Assembly (NCBI GenBank): GCA_026984935.1
Contig: JALSRD010000054.1
Location: forward strand, 1-57,179
Direction of reading: 5' to 3'
DNA from: Desulfobacterales bacterium
GTDB lineage: Bacteria; Desulfobacterota; Desulfobacteria; Desulfobacterales; JALSRD01
Length of the DNA: 57,179 nucleotides
Shown: positions 8,412 to 16,607 of the stretch, in pieces
How the letters are laid out: the number at the start of each line of letters is the position of its first letter
Position numbering within the stretch: the stretch's first letter is position 1
Made by a program: the position numbers and the translations under genes
The notes under the pieces: generated by a model
The model's database searches: none
What the model was told of the DNA's origin: nothing
What the model saw: the letters and a program-made list of their open reading frames with translations, nothing else

Positions 8412-8816
8412 ATGAAAGAATTTGCATTTATTGTCAGCACGCACACGGGGCGCTATGACCTGACGGCTGCAGTGCGGCGTATCGGCAGCGACCTGCTGGT
8501 TGCCGTGTGGGGAGGTGAAAAACCCCACATCGGGGCCGTAGCCGTGGCCCGGCCAAGGCCAAGCCTGGAAGATGGAGCCCGGACGAGCGCGTCCGCTTCT
8601 GTTTTTTGTTTTACCGGGCACAAAGAGGACCAGTTGGCCCGCGCCATGGCGCTTGAAATCGCCGCAAACCTGAACACCCCGGTGGTGCTGACGGCCGGCA
8701 TGCACTGGGACGGTCTGGCGCCCGGGGGAATTTCCGCCGTGAAGCGCAACAGCCGTATCCTGGCGCAGGCAATCATCAAGCGCCTCCAGGCGCCGGCGGC
8801 CACTCAACCGGAATGA
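8412..8816 (+). CDS. LpdD-like protein (proposed prenylated-flavin chaperone)
   Basis: A 134-residue cytoplasmic protein. The segments RIGSDLLVAVWGGEKPHIGAV and NTPVVLTAGMHWDGL match my recollection of the LpdD-like family, small partner proteins encoded with UbiX/UbiD-type (de)carboxylases such as gallate decarboxylase. They are thought to help with prenylated FMN. The next gene, 14 bases downstream on the same strand, is the flavin prenyltransferase UbiX, which makes that cofactor and strongly supports the call. No UbiD-type decarboxylase is in the window, so the client enzyme must be elsewhere. The start ATG 8412 has only a weak ribosome site (GGAGGGTTGTCAACG). Confidence 0.72.
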   Translation: MKEFAFIVSTHTGRYDLTAAVRRIGSDLLVAVWGGEKPHIGAVAVARPRPSLEDGARTSASASVFCFTGHKEDQLARAMALEIAANLNTPVVLTAGMHWDGLAPGGISAVKRNSRILAQAIIKRLQAPAATQPE

Positions 8817-8830
8817 AGTGAGGCCATGCG

Positions 8831-9421
8831 ATGCCCAGAAAAATTATCATTGGAATTTCAGGCGCCAGCGGCATCATCTACGGTGTGCGCATGCTCCAGC
8901 TTTTAAAAAATAGTTCTTGCGAGACACATCTCATCGTTTCAGAGGCCGCCAAGACCACCATGGCTCTGGAGACTGCATTCAAAATCGCAGAGGTCGAGGC
9001 CATGGCCTCTTTTGCCTACGACAACCACGACCTGGCGGCGGCTCCGGCCAGCGGATCTTTCCGGACCGAGGCCATGATCGTGGCGCCCTGCACCATCAAG
9101 AGCCTGTCCGGCATTGCCAATTCCTATGCCGACAACCTGCTGGTCAGGGCCGCGGATGTCACCTTGAAGGAAAAACGCAAGCTGGTGCTGCTGGTCCGTG
9201 AAACCCCGCTGCACAAGGGGCACCTGCGGCTGATGTCCATGGCGGCCGACATGGGGGCGCACATCCTGCCCCCGATTCCCGCTTTTTACCACCGGCCCCG
9301 CAGCGTCGAAGACATCATCGATCAGACCGTCGGCAAGGTATTCGACTATCTGGGCATCGGGCACCGGCTCTTCGAGCGCTGGGGTGGAAGCGGCAGCATC
9401 CGGCCGCCACAAGAGGTTTAG
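8831..9421 (+). CDS. ubiX: Flavin prenyltransferase UbiX
   Basis: A 196-residue flavoprotein that attaches a dimethylallyl group to FMN, producing the prenylated FMN used by UbiD decarboxylases. The family signatures are clear: N-terminal IGISGASGIIYGVRML (FMN phosphate site), SGSFRTEAMIVAPCT, SGIANSYADNLLVRAADV, and RETPLHKGHL, which contributes the prenyl phosphate site. The C-terminal DQTVGKVFDYLG is typical too. Length is normal. A GTGAGG ribosome site precedes ATG 8831. It is co-directional with the LpdD-like gene, and the two are likely one transcript. Its stop overlaps the convergent DUF2845 gene by four bases. Confidence 0.95.
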   Translation: MPRKIIIGISGASGIIYGVRMLQLLKNSSCETHLIVSEAAKTTMALETAFKIAEVEAMASFAYDNHDLAAAPASGSFRTEAMIVAPCTIKSLSGIANSYADNLLVRAADVTLKEKRKLVLLVRETPLHKGHLRLMSMAADMGAHILPPIPAFYHRPRSVEDIIDQTVGKVFDYLGIGHRLFERWGGSGSIRPPQEV

Positions 9422-9819
9422 GGGTTGCCGCGCCGTCCGGACAGGATGCGGATCAGGTAGCCGTTTTCAAAGATGAGGTGCTGGATCAGTCGGTTGGAGC
9501 CAAAGTCGTAAGTCCAGCGCTCCATTTGGATCGGCCCTTTGACCAGGTAGGGGAGGCGGTAACGTTCGTGCCCATAGTCGTAAAAATGGGATACGTAGCC
9601 GTGGGCCGCTTCTTCCCAGGCGTCGATGAGATCGGGCCGGCCGCATTTCTGCCGGACATCGTAGGTGGTGTCTCCCACAGAAATGATGCGGCTGCCGCAG
9701 CGCAGGTTGCTGGTGGCCGCAAGAACATTTGCGGCTGCCAGCAGGTAAAGCGTGCCGGCGGGCACAATCAGTAGGGCGCTTCGGCAGCACCGGCGGATGT
9801 GTGGGCGAAACAGGGGCAT
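9418..9819 (-). CDS. DUF2845-type secreted protein
   Basis: A small exported protein of about 133 residues. Residues 10-35 form a signal peptide (basic RRCCR, then a hydrophobic run ending LAAANVLAATS). The mature part begins LRCGSRIISVGDTTYDVRQKCGRPD, the signature of DUF2845 proteins, whose two Cys probably form a disulfide. It continues with a Tyr-rich beta segment (YVSHFYDYGHERYRLPY, WTYDFGSNRLIQHLIFENG). Function of the family is unknown. I chose ATG 9819 because it places the signal peptide at the N-terminus. An upstream in-frame start at 9927 would read across the patatin gene start. The gene is divergent from the patatin gene. Confidence 0.75.
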   Translation of the reverse strand: MPLFRPHIRRCCRSALLIVPAGTLYLLAAANVLAATSNLRCGSRIISVGDTTYDVRQKCGRPDLIDAWEEAAHGYVSHFYDYGHERYRLPYLVKGPIQMERWTYDFGSNRLIQHLIFENGYLIRILSGRRGNP

Positions 9820-9872
9820 GCTTTTAATATAATCACCACTGATTTTATCACAAGCTTCCGGGAGCAGGAACC

Positions 9873-10676
9873 ATGCGCCAGCGGCTGAAATCCGGCTTTT
9901 CCCTCGTTTTTTCCGGCGGCGGTGCACTGGGGTATGCGCATATCGGCGTGCTGCGGTATCTCAGGGAACAGGGGCTCACACCCACGGAGATCCTGGGCAC
10001 CAGCATGGGAGCCGTCGTGGCCGCGGCCTGGGCCGTCGGGCTTTCCGAAGCCGCACTGCTCGGCTATATCGAGCGCTTTGCAGCCGTCACCCACTGGGCA
10101 CGCCCGTCTCTGAAGCGTCCGGCCCTGCTGGATACCGCCAAGCTGGCGGCCATTTTCGCCGGTCTCTTCGGCGACCGGCAGATGGCCGATGTGCGCATCC
10201 CGTTAAAGATCGTGGCCACGGATTTCGGTGACGGCAGTATCCGCGTGTTCGGCGCCGGCGATCCGGTGCTGATCAGAGATGCGGTGCGCTGCTCGATTTC
10301 CATTCCGGTGATATTTCCGCCTGTCGAACTGATGGGCCGCTTCTACGTGGACGGCTACATCAATGCCAATCTTCCGGTGGCCCAGGTCTCCGATGCGCGG
10401 CTGCCCATCGTGGCCGTGGATGTCATGTCCGAGCGCGCCCTGCCGCCCTTGCGGCCCGGGGACTACTCGTTTTTCGAGCGCCCGGGCGCCATCATCGATG
10501 TCTACGAGCGCAGCTTCTATCTGCTGGTGCAGAACCAGAGCAGTGAGGCGCTGAAAAAATTCTCCGATGTGGTTCTGATAAAACCGCGCCTGGCCGGTTA
10601 CAAGTCGTTTCACTTCCAGAAATTCAAGCCCATCATCGCAGCCGGCTACCGCGAAGCCGTCAGCGTTTTTTCGTGA
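9873..10676 (+). CDS. Patatin-like phospholipase (RssA-like)
   Basis: A 267-residue acyl hydrolase of the patatin family. The oxyanion hole FSGGGALGYAHIG lies near residues 13-25, the nucleophile Ser in GTSMGA near residue 49, and the catalytic Asp in DGYINANLP. The compact length without extra domains resembles RssA/YlbK-type bacterial patatins, which cleave acyl esters of lipids. There is no signal peptide. GGGAGCAGGAACC precedes ATG 9873. Its last 17 bases overlap the 3' end of the convergent CDP-alcohol phosphotransferase gene. Physiological substrate is unknown. Its position beside a lipid-type gene cluster is suggestive only. Confidence 0.9.
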   Translation: MRQRLKSGFSLVFSGGGALGYAHIGVLRYLREQGLTPTEILGTSMGAVVAAAWAVGLSEAALLGYIERFAAVTHWARPSLKRPALLDTAKLAAIFAGLFGDRQMADVRIPLKIVATDFGDGSIRVFGAGDPVLIRDAVRCSISIPVIFPPVELMGRFYVDGYINANLPVAQVSDARLPIVAVDVMSERALPPLRPGDYSFFERPGAIIDVYERSFYLLVQNQSSEALKKFSDVVLIKPRLAGYKSFHFQKFKPIIAAGYREAVSVFS

Positions 10677-11862
10677 CCCGCCGGTGCTGCCGGGCGTTGC
10701 CCCCCTTGGCGTCGAGCCGCAGCAGCACAAGGAAAAACGCCGGGGCGCCCAGGCCGGCCATGGCCAGAAACCAGTTCAGGTGCCCCCAGAAGGCCAGAAT
10801 GACCACCAGGTAGATGAAATCCCGCCGGCTGAGGAAATCGGCGGCCGCAGCGATGCGGCTTTTTCCCGCAGTTGCCGATACCGAGGTGAACAGGGGCCCG
10901 TCACCCGCTTTGCGCATCATGGTTCGGATGTAGACCAGACCGGCGGCGGCCATGGTACCTCCGGCGGCCAGCACGCTGAAAACGATCGCCCAGGCGGAAG
11001 CGCTGGCATGCCACCAGGCATGGCCGATGGCCAGAAAAACAGCCGTATGCACGACGTTGTCACCCCAGAAGTCCAGGATGCCGCCCAAACGGCTCTGCAT
11101 GAATTTGACGCGTGCGATCTCTCCGTCGCATCCGTCGAGAATGGAGTGCGCCAGAAACAGGAGCGCGCCTGCGACCTGCCAGGGGCGCGTGCCGAGAGCC
11201 ATGCACAGCGCACCGCCCAGGCCCACGGCCACGCTGGCCAGGGTCATCTGGTTGGGGGTGACGGCGGTATTCACCAGACGCCTGGACAGGGCCAGCGAGA
11301 TCCTGCGCTCCACGTGCCGGGACATGAAGCCCTCGGTATCTTTGACCAGTGTTTTGAAAAGCGCTTTTTCCACGGCGGGAATACCGGCTCCATCCCTGAC
11401 GTCGAAAATCCTGCCGTGGTCCAGGCGCAGGGTGTGCATGCCGGTAATGTTTCCGATTCCGCCACCGGCGGCGCTGTTTCCGAAAAGCCGTGGAACCAGT
11501 GTTGCTAACTGCGGGCGGCCGCAAACCAGCGCCCGTGTGTTTTGAACGCGGCAGGGTGTTTTCCCGTCCGCGGTGGCGGCAAGCTCCCGCAGAAAGGTGA
11601 CATCCGGCAGATAACCGGCGCCGAGCACCAGGTAGCGCGCCGACGCCGATTCCGGCAGGGCCTGCAGGTGCGGCAGGATTACGGCCCGCGGCGGCATTTC
11701 CGGCAGCAGCTGCGGGCGGCTGGAAATAATCACGGTTTGGCGCAGGCCGGCCATGCGGGCGCTGTGCACCAGGCGCTCGGCCAGGCTGAGGCCGGCCACG
11801 CGCAGCGCCAGGCGCGCTTCCGCGCCCCGGGCGTAAACCAGCAATGCGAGGTCAGCACCCAT
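10660..11862 (-). CDS. CDP-alcohol phosphotransferase with degenerate nucleotidyltransferase-like N-terminus
   Basis: A 400-residue membrane enzyme. The C-terminal half carries the complete CDP-alcohol phosphatidyltransferase signature: DGCDGEIAR, then S-R-L-G-G, then D-F-W-G-D, within several hydrophobic helices. Such enzymes join CDP-activated alcohols or lipids to a second alcohol. The segment before it (EGFMSRHVERRISLALSR, then TPNQMT) is like bifunctional inositol-phosphate cytidylyltransferase/di-inositol-phosphate synthase proteins. The N-terminal ~190 residues align in position with their nucleotidyltransferase domain but lack the glycine-rich GxGxR loop. A separate intact nucleotidyltransferase is encoded upstream at 15189-15893. 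ATG 11862 overlaps the preceding dehydrogenase gene by 11 bases. This is the last gene of the block, and product identity is unknown. Confidence 0.85.
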   Translation of the reverse strand: MGADLALLVYARGAEARLALRVAGLSLAERLVHSARMAGLRQTVIISSRPQLLPEMPPRAVILPHLQALPESASARYLVLGAGYLPDVTFLRELAATADGKTPCRVQNTRALVCGRPQLATLVPRLFGNSAAGGGIGNITGMHTLRLDHGRIFDVRDGAGIPAVEKALFKTLVKDTEGFMSRHVERRISLALSRRLVNTAVTPNQMTLASVAVGLGGALCMALGTRPWQVAGALLFLAHSILDGCDGEIARVKFMQSRLGGILDFWGDNVVHTAVFLAIGHAWWHASASAWAIVFSVLAAGGTMAAAGLVYIRTMMRKAGDGPLFTSVSATAGKSRIAAAADFLSRRDFIYLVVILAFWGHLNWFLAMAGLGAPAFFLVLLRLDAKGGNARQHRRVTKKR

Positions 11863-12907
11863 GGGACCCGCAGTCCGGCAGCGCCGAAGCCGGCAGGGTT
11901 TCGCGGCGGCCGCTGCGGTGCGAGCGGCGGCAGGCCTCCAGGAGATGCAGACACCAGGCGGCCTCTTCCAGATTGCGGCCGCGCAGGGCCGGTGTCTCGA
12001 TTTCGTGCAGAAAACCATCCAGCACACGGCCGTACCAGTCAGGGTGGTGCGAGCCACCGGAGAGGGCTTCGCCAAAGGTGAATCGGCGGCTGCCGGCGCT
12101 GTTTTGCATGCGGATTGCATCGTCATCCACCTGCATGGATCCGCTGCTGCCTTCAATGGCCACGTGGTTTAGCCGGCGGTCACCGGCCCAGGTGAAAAAT
12201 AGTTTTGCCGTGACGTTTTGATAATCGATGCTGATGCTGGCGGTGTCCTCCACGGCGATGTCGGTGTATTTGCGGTTTTCCAGACGGCATGCCACCTGCT
12301 GCGGCACACTGCCGGCCCACTGGTTGAGCATGTAAAAGGCGTGCCAGCCGTGGTCGACCAGGATGCCGCCGCCGGCGATATCGGGGTTCAGCCGCCAGTT
12401 GCTGTGCACGCCGCCTTCGCCGGCCGTCACCGACGGACGCGTGCGGATGACCGAGTAGGTGATCCGCTGCACATCCCCGATGGCGTGTTGGTCCATGAGC
12501 CGGCTGATTTGCTGAAAAATGGGTGCGTAGCGCCAGTTGTGGGCTGTAAAGACGACTTTGCCGTTTCTTTGCGCCAGGTGCGCGATGCGTTCGAGGTCGC
12601 TTCTTTGCAGCACCAGCGGCTTCTCGCACAGCACATGCCGGCCGGCGGCAAGCCCGCTGCAGATCAGATCCGCGTGCAGGCTGGGCGGCGTGGCGATGTC
12701 AATGAAATCGATTTTTGCTTTTTCCAAAAGACGGTCGGCATCTTCGTAAAATATTGCCTGCGGCAGTTCGCGTTTGCAGGTCCGGCCGGCGGCCGGCAGC
12801 CGGTCGGCCACGGCCGTGATCGCCATGCGGGCATGCCGGCGGTAGGCCGGCAGGTGCCCGTGCACGGCGATATGGCCGAAACCGATGATGGCACCTTGGT
12901 ACGTCAT
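11852..12907 (-). CDS. Gfo/Idh/MocA-family NAD(P)-dependent dehydrogenase
   Basis: A 351-residue oxidoreductase with an N-terminal Rossmann domain (AIIGFGHIAVHGHLPAY) and the family's catalytic CEKPL motif near residue 95. The C-terminal domain has GGGILVDHGWHAFYMLNQW, which places His residues where inositol and sugar dehydrogenases hold their substrate. Members typically oxidise a hydroxyl of a sugar or cyclitol to a ketone. The start ATG overlaps the aminotransferase stop by four bases and its own end overlaps the phosphotransferase, so the genes are translationally coupled. Together with the aminotransferase, a keto-to-amino conversion of a polyol is plausible, but this is inference. Confidence 0.88.
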   Translation of the reverse strand: MTYQGAIIGFGHIAVHGHLPAYRRHARMAITAVADRLPAAGRTCKRELPQAIFYEDADRLLEKAKIDFIDIATPPSLHADLICSGLAAGRHVLCEKPLVLQRSDLERIAHLAQRNGKVVFTAHNWRYAPIFQQISRLMDQHAIGDVQRITYSVIRTRPSVTAGEGGVHSNWRLNPDIAGGGILVDHGWHAFYMLNQWAGSVPQQVACRLENRKYTDIAVEDTASISIDYQNVTAKLFFTWAGDRRLNHVAIEGSSGSMQVDDDAIRMQNSAGSRRFTFGEALSGGSHHPDWYGRVLDGFLHEIETPALRGRNLEEAAWCLHLLEACRRSHRSGRRETLPASALPDCGSHGC

Positions 12908-14256
12908 GTCCCGGTCCCTTGGCGTACCTGCTTTTCAATGCACAACAGGGCGTCGGTAAGGATGCCGACGCCTTCTGCCGCTTCGTCGGGCGTGATCACC
13001 AGCGGCGGGTTGATGCGGATGTTGGACGTGTAGCACATGGCGATCAGCCCGCGGTCGAGGCATGCGTGAAACAGCCGGCGCGTGAATTTCTTTTCGAGAG
13101 GCGTCTTGGATGTTCGGTCGCGCACCAGCTCTACCCCGATCATCAGTCCCCGTCCGCGCACATCGCCGATCAGGCTGCAGCGCTGCGCAAGGGCGCTGAG
13201 GCGCTCCTTGATGAGCCGGCCGACGTGGCGGGAATTGTCCACCAGGTTTTCGTCCCTGATGATCTCCAGCGCGGCACGGCCGGCCGCCGCCGCCAGGGGG
13301 TTTCCGCCGTAGCTTGAAGAGCTGCCGCTGGGGTTGCCGAAGGGCTTGGCGCGCATGGATTCCCGGGGAGCGGCGACGGCACTCATGGGAAAGCCGCCGC
13401 CGATGCCCTTGCCCAGGGTCATGACATCCGGCACGACGCCGTCGTGGTCCACGCCCCAGAGTCTGCCGGTGCGCCCGAATCCGGTGATCATCTCGTCGGC
13501 AATCAAAAGTGCACCGAATTCGCGGGCCACCTCGGCGACGGCCTTGACGAAACCGTGCGGCGGCACCACGTTGCCGGCGGTTCCCTGGACGGGCTCGATG
13601 AGGATGCCGGCCAGGCAGTGGGTGGTCTGGTGTTTGAGGCTGTCCCGGAACCACTCCACGCAGGCGAATCCACAGGTTGGGAAGGTGGTTTTCCAGGGGC
13701 AGCGGTAGCAGTAGGCATAGGGACCCGCCAGGTAGAGTCCCGGCATGAGCGGCCCCAGGTCGGCCTTGAAGGCGGTGTCGCCCAGAAGGCCCAGCACGCC
13801 CCGGGTTTTGCCGTGAAAGCCGCCCCAGAATCCGGCAAATTCATACTTCCCGGTCACCGATTTGGCCAGGCGCAGGGCGGCCTCCACGGCTTCGGCGCCG
13901 CCGGAGTACATCTGGATGCTGTCGATGCCGGCAGGTGTCATTTCGGTCAGCATCTTTAAAAATGCCAAGCGGTTCTGGCTGCAGAAGCTGCCGAAGGTCG
14001 CCTGCCGCAGTTGCGCGCTGAGGGCCTGGACATAGTGCGGGTGGCAGTGGCCTACGCTCCCCACGCCGATCCCGGCGGTAAAGTCGATGTAGCGGTTGCC
14101 GTCCACGTCGGTGATATGCACGCCGCGGGCTTTTTTGACGACGATTTCGGAAAACAGTGCGATGGACTGCAGCCCGGGCGCCATATAGCGGCTTTCACGC
14201 GCAAAAAGCTCCCGTGAACGGGGGCCGGGCCGCCGTGGCGGTCGATTTTCAGGCAT
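12904..14256 (-). CDS. Class III PLP-dependent aminotransferase
   Basis: A 450-residue fold-type I aminotransferase of class III (ornithine, 4-aminobutyrate and glutamate-semialdehyde type). Visible signatures are DVDGNRYIDFTAGIG near the N-terminus, SGGAEAVEAALRLA binding PLP phosphate, ILIEPVQG, LLIADEMITGFGRTG with the PLP-ring Asp, and the Schiff-base Lys in MTLGKGIGGGFPMSA. ATG 14256 overlaps the ATP-grasp stop by 8 bases, and the downstream dehydrogenase overlaps by 4. Substrate cannot be assigned. Most sugar aminotransferases belong to the DegT class, so a class III enzyme here could act on an omega-amino or amino-acid-like compound instead. Confidence 0.92.
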   Translation of the reverse strand: MPENRPPRRPGPRSRELFARESRYMAPGLQSIALFSEIVVKKARGVHITDVDGNRYIDFTAGIGVGSVGHCHPHYVQALSAQLRQATFGSFCSQNRLAFLKMLTEMTPAGIDSIQMYSGGAEAVEAALRLAKSVTGKYEFAGFWGGFHGKTRGVLGLLGDTAFKADLGPLMPGLYLAGPYAYCYRCPWKTTFPTCGFACVEWFRDSLKHQTTHCLAGILIEPVQGTAGNVVPPHGFVKAVAEVAREFGALLIADEMITGFGRTGRLWGVDHDGVVPDVMTLGKGIGGGFPMSAVAAPRESMRAKPFGNPSGSSSSYGGNPLAAAAGRAALEIIRDENLVDNSRHVGRLIKERLSALAQRCSLIGDVRGRGLMIGVELVRDRTSKTPLEKKFTRRLFHACLDRGLIAMCYTSNIRINPPLVITPDEAAEGVGILTDALLCIEKQVRQGTGT

Positions 14257-15094
14257 GGGCGTCTCCTGTCTGCCTTGCGGCATGGATCTTTGCGACGATG
14301 TGGTCCGCAATATGGCAGGCCGCGGTTTCGCGGAACAGGGCGAAACTGGGCCAGGCGTTGATGTCGATGATGAAAACAGCGCCCGTGTTAGTGATGATGG
14401 CATCGCCGCCGAAGATTTCCAGACCCAGCCGGTCGGCGGCATTTTCGCACATCTCTTGGAGCGTTTTTTCGGAAAAGGCGTGGCCGCACAGCTGCTGGCC
14501 CCGGTGGTAGAACCAGTGAAACCAACGGCTGGACGCCGCGGGTGTGCGGACGCCGTAGAACTTCACCAGGTCACCGGGAATGTGCTGCTGCACGAGCACA
14601 CTGGCGATGCCCCGCCGCGCAAAATCGTCAATAATGCCAGACAGCGCCGCCGGCGAAGCCGCGAACTGCACGTCACTCGATTCGATGGCGTGGTAGTCGC
14701 CGCGCTTGACCCAGGCGCATTGCAGTCCGTTGGCGTGCGCCTGTGACGTTGCGACCCGTTTGGTGGGAGGGAAAAAGGCGGCATCCGCCAACAGCGGCAC
14801 CATCTTTTCGCGCAAGGTGTTGCGCACCCCCGCGATGGGGTTGATCAGCAGGCTGCCGGCCTGCTGCAGGCGCTGCAGCTGCTCTAAGGCCCGCTTTTTT
14901 TCACACATGTAAAACACGACATCCGGGACGTTCTGAAGCGCGTTCAGCTCTTCCGGTGCAGTGGTGTTGACGACGAGCCCGGCACGGCGGTCCAGCTGCC
15001 GCGCCACGGCCGTCAAGATGGCTGCGTCATCGCTTTCGCGCTGCGGAGAGTGCTCACGTTCCCGGAAGACGCCGATGCAGGTGATTTTTGACAT
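14249..15094 (-). CDS. ATP-grasp ligase (RimK/D-Ala-D-Ala ligase-like)
   Basis: A 281-residue protein with an ATP-grasp-type C-terminal half. LVQQHIPGDLVKFYGV is the lid/strand region, and IFGGDAIITNTGAVFIIDINAWPSF carries the Mg-binding Asp and Asn. These enzymes couple a carboxylate to an amine, hydroxyl or thiol through an acyl-phosphate. The N-terminal ~100 residues are a short pre-ATP-grasp region. I chose ATG 15094 over the adjacent TTG 15097, with CAGGAG 11 bases upstream. It heads a tightly overlapping four-gene block (ligase, aminotransferase, dehydrogenase, phosphotransferase). An amino-acyl decoration of the head group is one possibility. Its exact substrate is unknown. Confidence 0.78.
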   Translation of the reverse strand: MSKITCIGVFREREHSPQRESDDAAILTAVARQLDRRAGLVVNTTAPEELNALQNVPDVVFYMCEKKRALEQLQRLQQAGSLLINPIAGVRNTLREKMVPLLADAAFFPPTKRVATSQAHANGLQCAWVKRGDYHAIESSDVQFAASPAALSGIIDDFARRGIASVLVQQHIPGDLVKFYGVRTPAASSRWFHWFYHRGQQLCGHAFSEKTLQEMCENAADRLGLEIFGGDAIITNTGAVFIIDINAWPSFALFRETAACHIADHIVAKIHAARQTGDAHA

Positions 15095-15188
15095 CAAAGA
15101 TAAAACTCCTGGAATCTACCGCCGGTGAAATTTGAACTTTAGCACATAATCCATTTGGCAGGGTTTTTAAAGCGGAATCCGCCGGCAT

Positions 15189-15893
15189 TCATGAAAATGT
15201 CCCCACAAAGGCTTTTGCCGCGGCAAGGTCCGCCGGACGGTCGATGTCGATGGATTTTCCCATGTCAAACCCGAAACAGGGGCTGCCTTCGCCGATGAGA
15301 TAGGCCAGATACTGCCGCAGGGCGGCGAAGTGTTTTCCGCGGCCCAGCCGGGCGAAAGCGGCCGGCAGCCAGTAGATGCCGGAGGTGACGAAGCGGCTCT
15401 TGCCAGCGCCTATGCAAACGATCCGATTATCCGGGGCGAGGGTGGCGAAAAGCGGTTTTTCGTCATCGATAAAACCGGTGACCCCCAGGGCCATGCTTCC
15501 GGGCGCCAGGCGGCGCGCGAAGCGCAAAAATTCAGCGACCCTGCCGGGCGCATAGACTGCGTCCACCGTGGTGATCAGCACATGGCCGGCAGGCGCGGCT
15601 GCGAGCACGGCCTGGAAACTTTCGAAAGAGGTGGCTGTGTCGCGGCAGATGATCGTAAAGTGCATCTGCGTGAAGGTCTGTTCCAGGTAGCGCCTGCAGG
15701 TGGGGGCGTTTTCGCTGTTGAAGATCACCGTCATACGGTCGATGCCGGCCGTCCATAGCTGGCGCACCGCCCAGTCCAGCAGGGGCCGGCCGGAAAGCGC
15801 GATCATCGCCTTGGGGGCGGCAACGCCTGCCTCGCGGAAACGCTTCCCGCGGCCGGCGCATATCAGGCCGCCGCTGATGGTTTTCAGGCCCAT
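15189..15893 (-). CDS. NTP-transferase family sugar/alcohol-phosphate nucleotidyltransferase
   Basis: A 234-residue nucleotidyltransferase of the GT-A fold (GlmU/IspD/inositol-phosphate cytidylyltransferase type). The glycine-rich NTP loop GLICAGRGKRF near residues 8-18 is followed by PKAMIALSGRPLLDWAV, the metal site TTVDAVYAPG, and a C-terminal GFDMGKSIDIDRPADL motif placing a second Asp. It should activate a phosphorylated alcohol as CDP- or UDP-alcohol. ATG 15893 overlaps the upstream HAD phosphatase by 10 bases. It can supply the activity that seems lost from the N-terminal part of the downstream phosphotransferase. A 94-base gap separates it from the ligase gene. Confidence 0.85.
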   Translation of the reverse strand: MGLKTISGGLICAGRGKRFREAGVAAPKAMIALSGRPLLDWAVRQLWTAGIDRMTVIFNSENAPTCRRYLEQTFTQMHFTIICRDTATSFESFQAVLAAAPAGHVLITTVDAVYAPGRVAEFLRFARRLAPGSMALGVTGFIDDEKPLFATLAPDNRIVCIGAGKSRFVTSGIYWLPAAFARLGRGKHFAALRQYLAYLIGEGSPCFGFDMGKSIDIDRPADLAAAKAFVGTFS

Positions 15894-16573
15894 GCGGCCA
15901 ACACCTCCGGCAGTTGCGCCAGTCTGGAGATCACCGCGCATCCCGGATCCGCCGGTGGCCGTGTCGTCCGGCTGCCGGCCAGCCACACGGCGCGCATGCC
16001 GACATTGCGGGCGCCCCGCACATCCCTTGCCAGTGAATCCCCGACCATCACAGACGCTGCGGGAGGTACTTCCAGGGCATCCATGGCTGTGTAAAAAATG
16101 CGTGCGTCGGGCTTGCAGACGCCCACAAGTGCCGAGTCCACCATGACCTTGATAAAATCGCTGAGTCCGGTCTGCCGGCAGATGGCGTCGAGGTTGCCGT
16201 AGTTGTTGGAGATGATTCCCAACCGGTAGCGCGGACGCAAGCGTCTCAGCAGCCCCAAGTTGCGGCGTACGGCAGCCAGCGAGTCTTCAAAGAAGGCGCC
16301 GGCGATCTGGGCGGCCAGGAGTGTGTCGCTGATGTCGAGGTTTCGCAGAACCCGCGTGACTTGAAGCTGAATAACCTCATCAAGTCGCAACGATGCGTCG
16401 GCCTCGGTGGCCAGGCTGTCGTCGGCGCGGTAAAAGGCACGGTCGAACCTGTCCGGCGGCACATGTACGCCAAAACGTCGATACAGCGGCCAAAAACGTG
16501 CTTTCCAGGCGATGCCGTCGGCGTCCAGGGTGCCGCCGTAGTCGAAAAAAACGGCTTTCAGAACAGTGCTCAT
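15884..16573 (-). CDS. HAD-superfamily hydrolase (head-group phosphatase candidate)
   Basis: A 229-residue HAD phosphatase. Motif I is FFDYGGTLDADG; the +2 position after the nucleophile Asp is Gly instead of the usual Asp (DxD becomes DYG), as in several 2-haloacid dehalogenase/epoxide hydrolase-like or YjjG-like members. Motif II is in LGIISNNYGN, motif III is KPDARIF and motif IV is VGDSLARDV. ATG 16573 (MSTVLK) is preferred to TTG 16597. The gene starts 34 bases after the HpnM-like gene ends and overlaps the nucleotidyltransferase. It may dephosphorylate an intermediate of the head-group route, but this rests on position only. Confidence 0.82.
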   Translation of the reverse strand: MSTVLKAVFFDYGGTLDADGIAWKARFWPLYRRFGVHVPPDRFDRAFYRADDSLATEADASLRLDEVIQLQVTRVLRNLDISDTLLAAQIAGAFFEDSLAAVRRNLGLLRRLRPRYRLGIISNNYGNLDAICRQTGLSDFIKVMVDSALVGVCKPDARIFYTAMDALEVPPAASVMVGDSLARDVRGARNVGMRAVWLAGSRTTRPPADPGCAVISRLAQLPEVLAAWA

Positions 16574-16607
16574 TGAAGGAAGCCGGCGGTTGCCCAAAAA
16601 ACCAGTG

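Noticed and set aside
10660-12156. 498-residue version of the CDP-alcohol phosphotransferase
   Set aside because: The first 98 residues are read antiparallel to nothing recognisable and lie inside the dehydrogenase coding region. ATG 11862 is the coupled start.
12904-14442. 512-residue version of the aminotransferase
   Set aside because: The extra N-terminal residues overlap the ATP-grasp coding sequence in another frame and have no family match.
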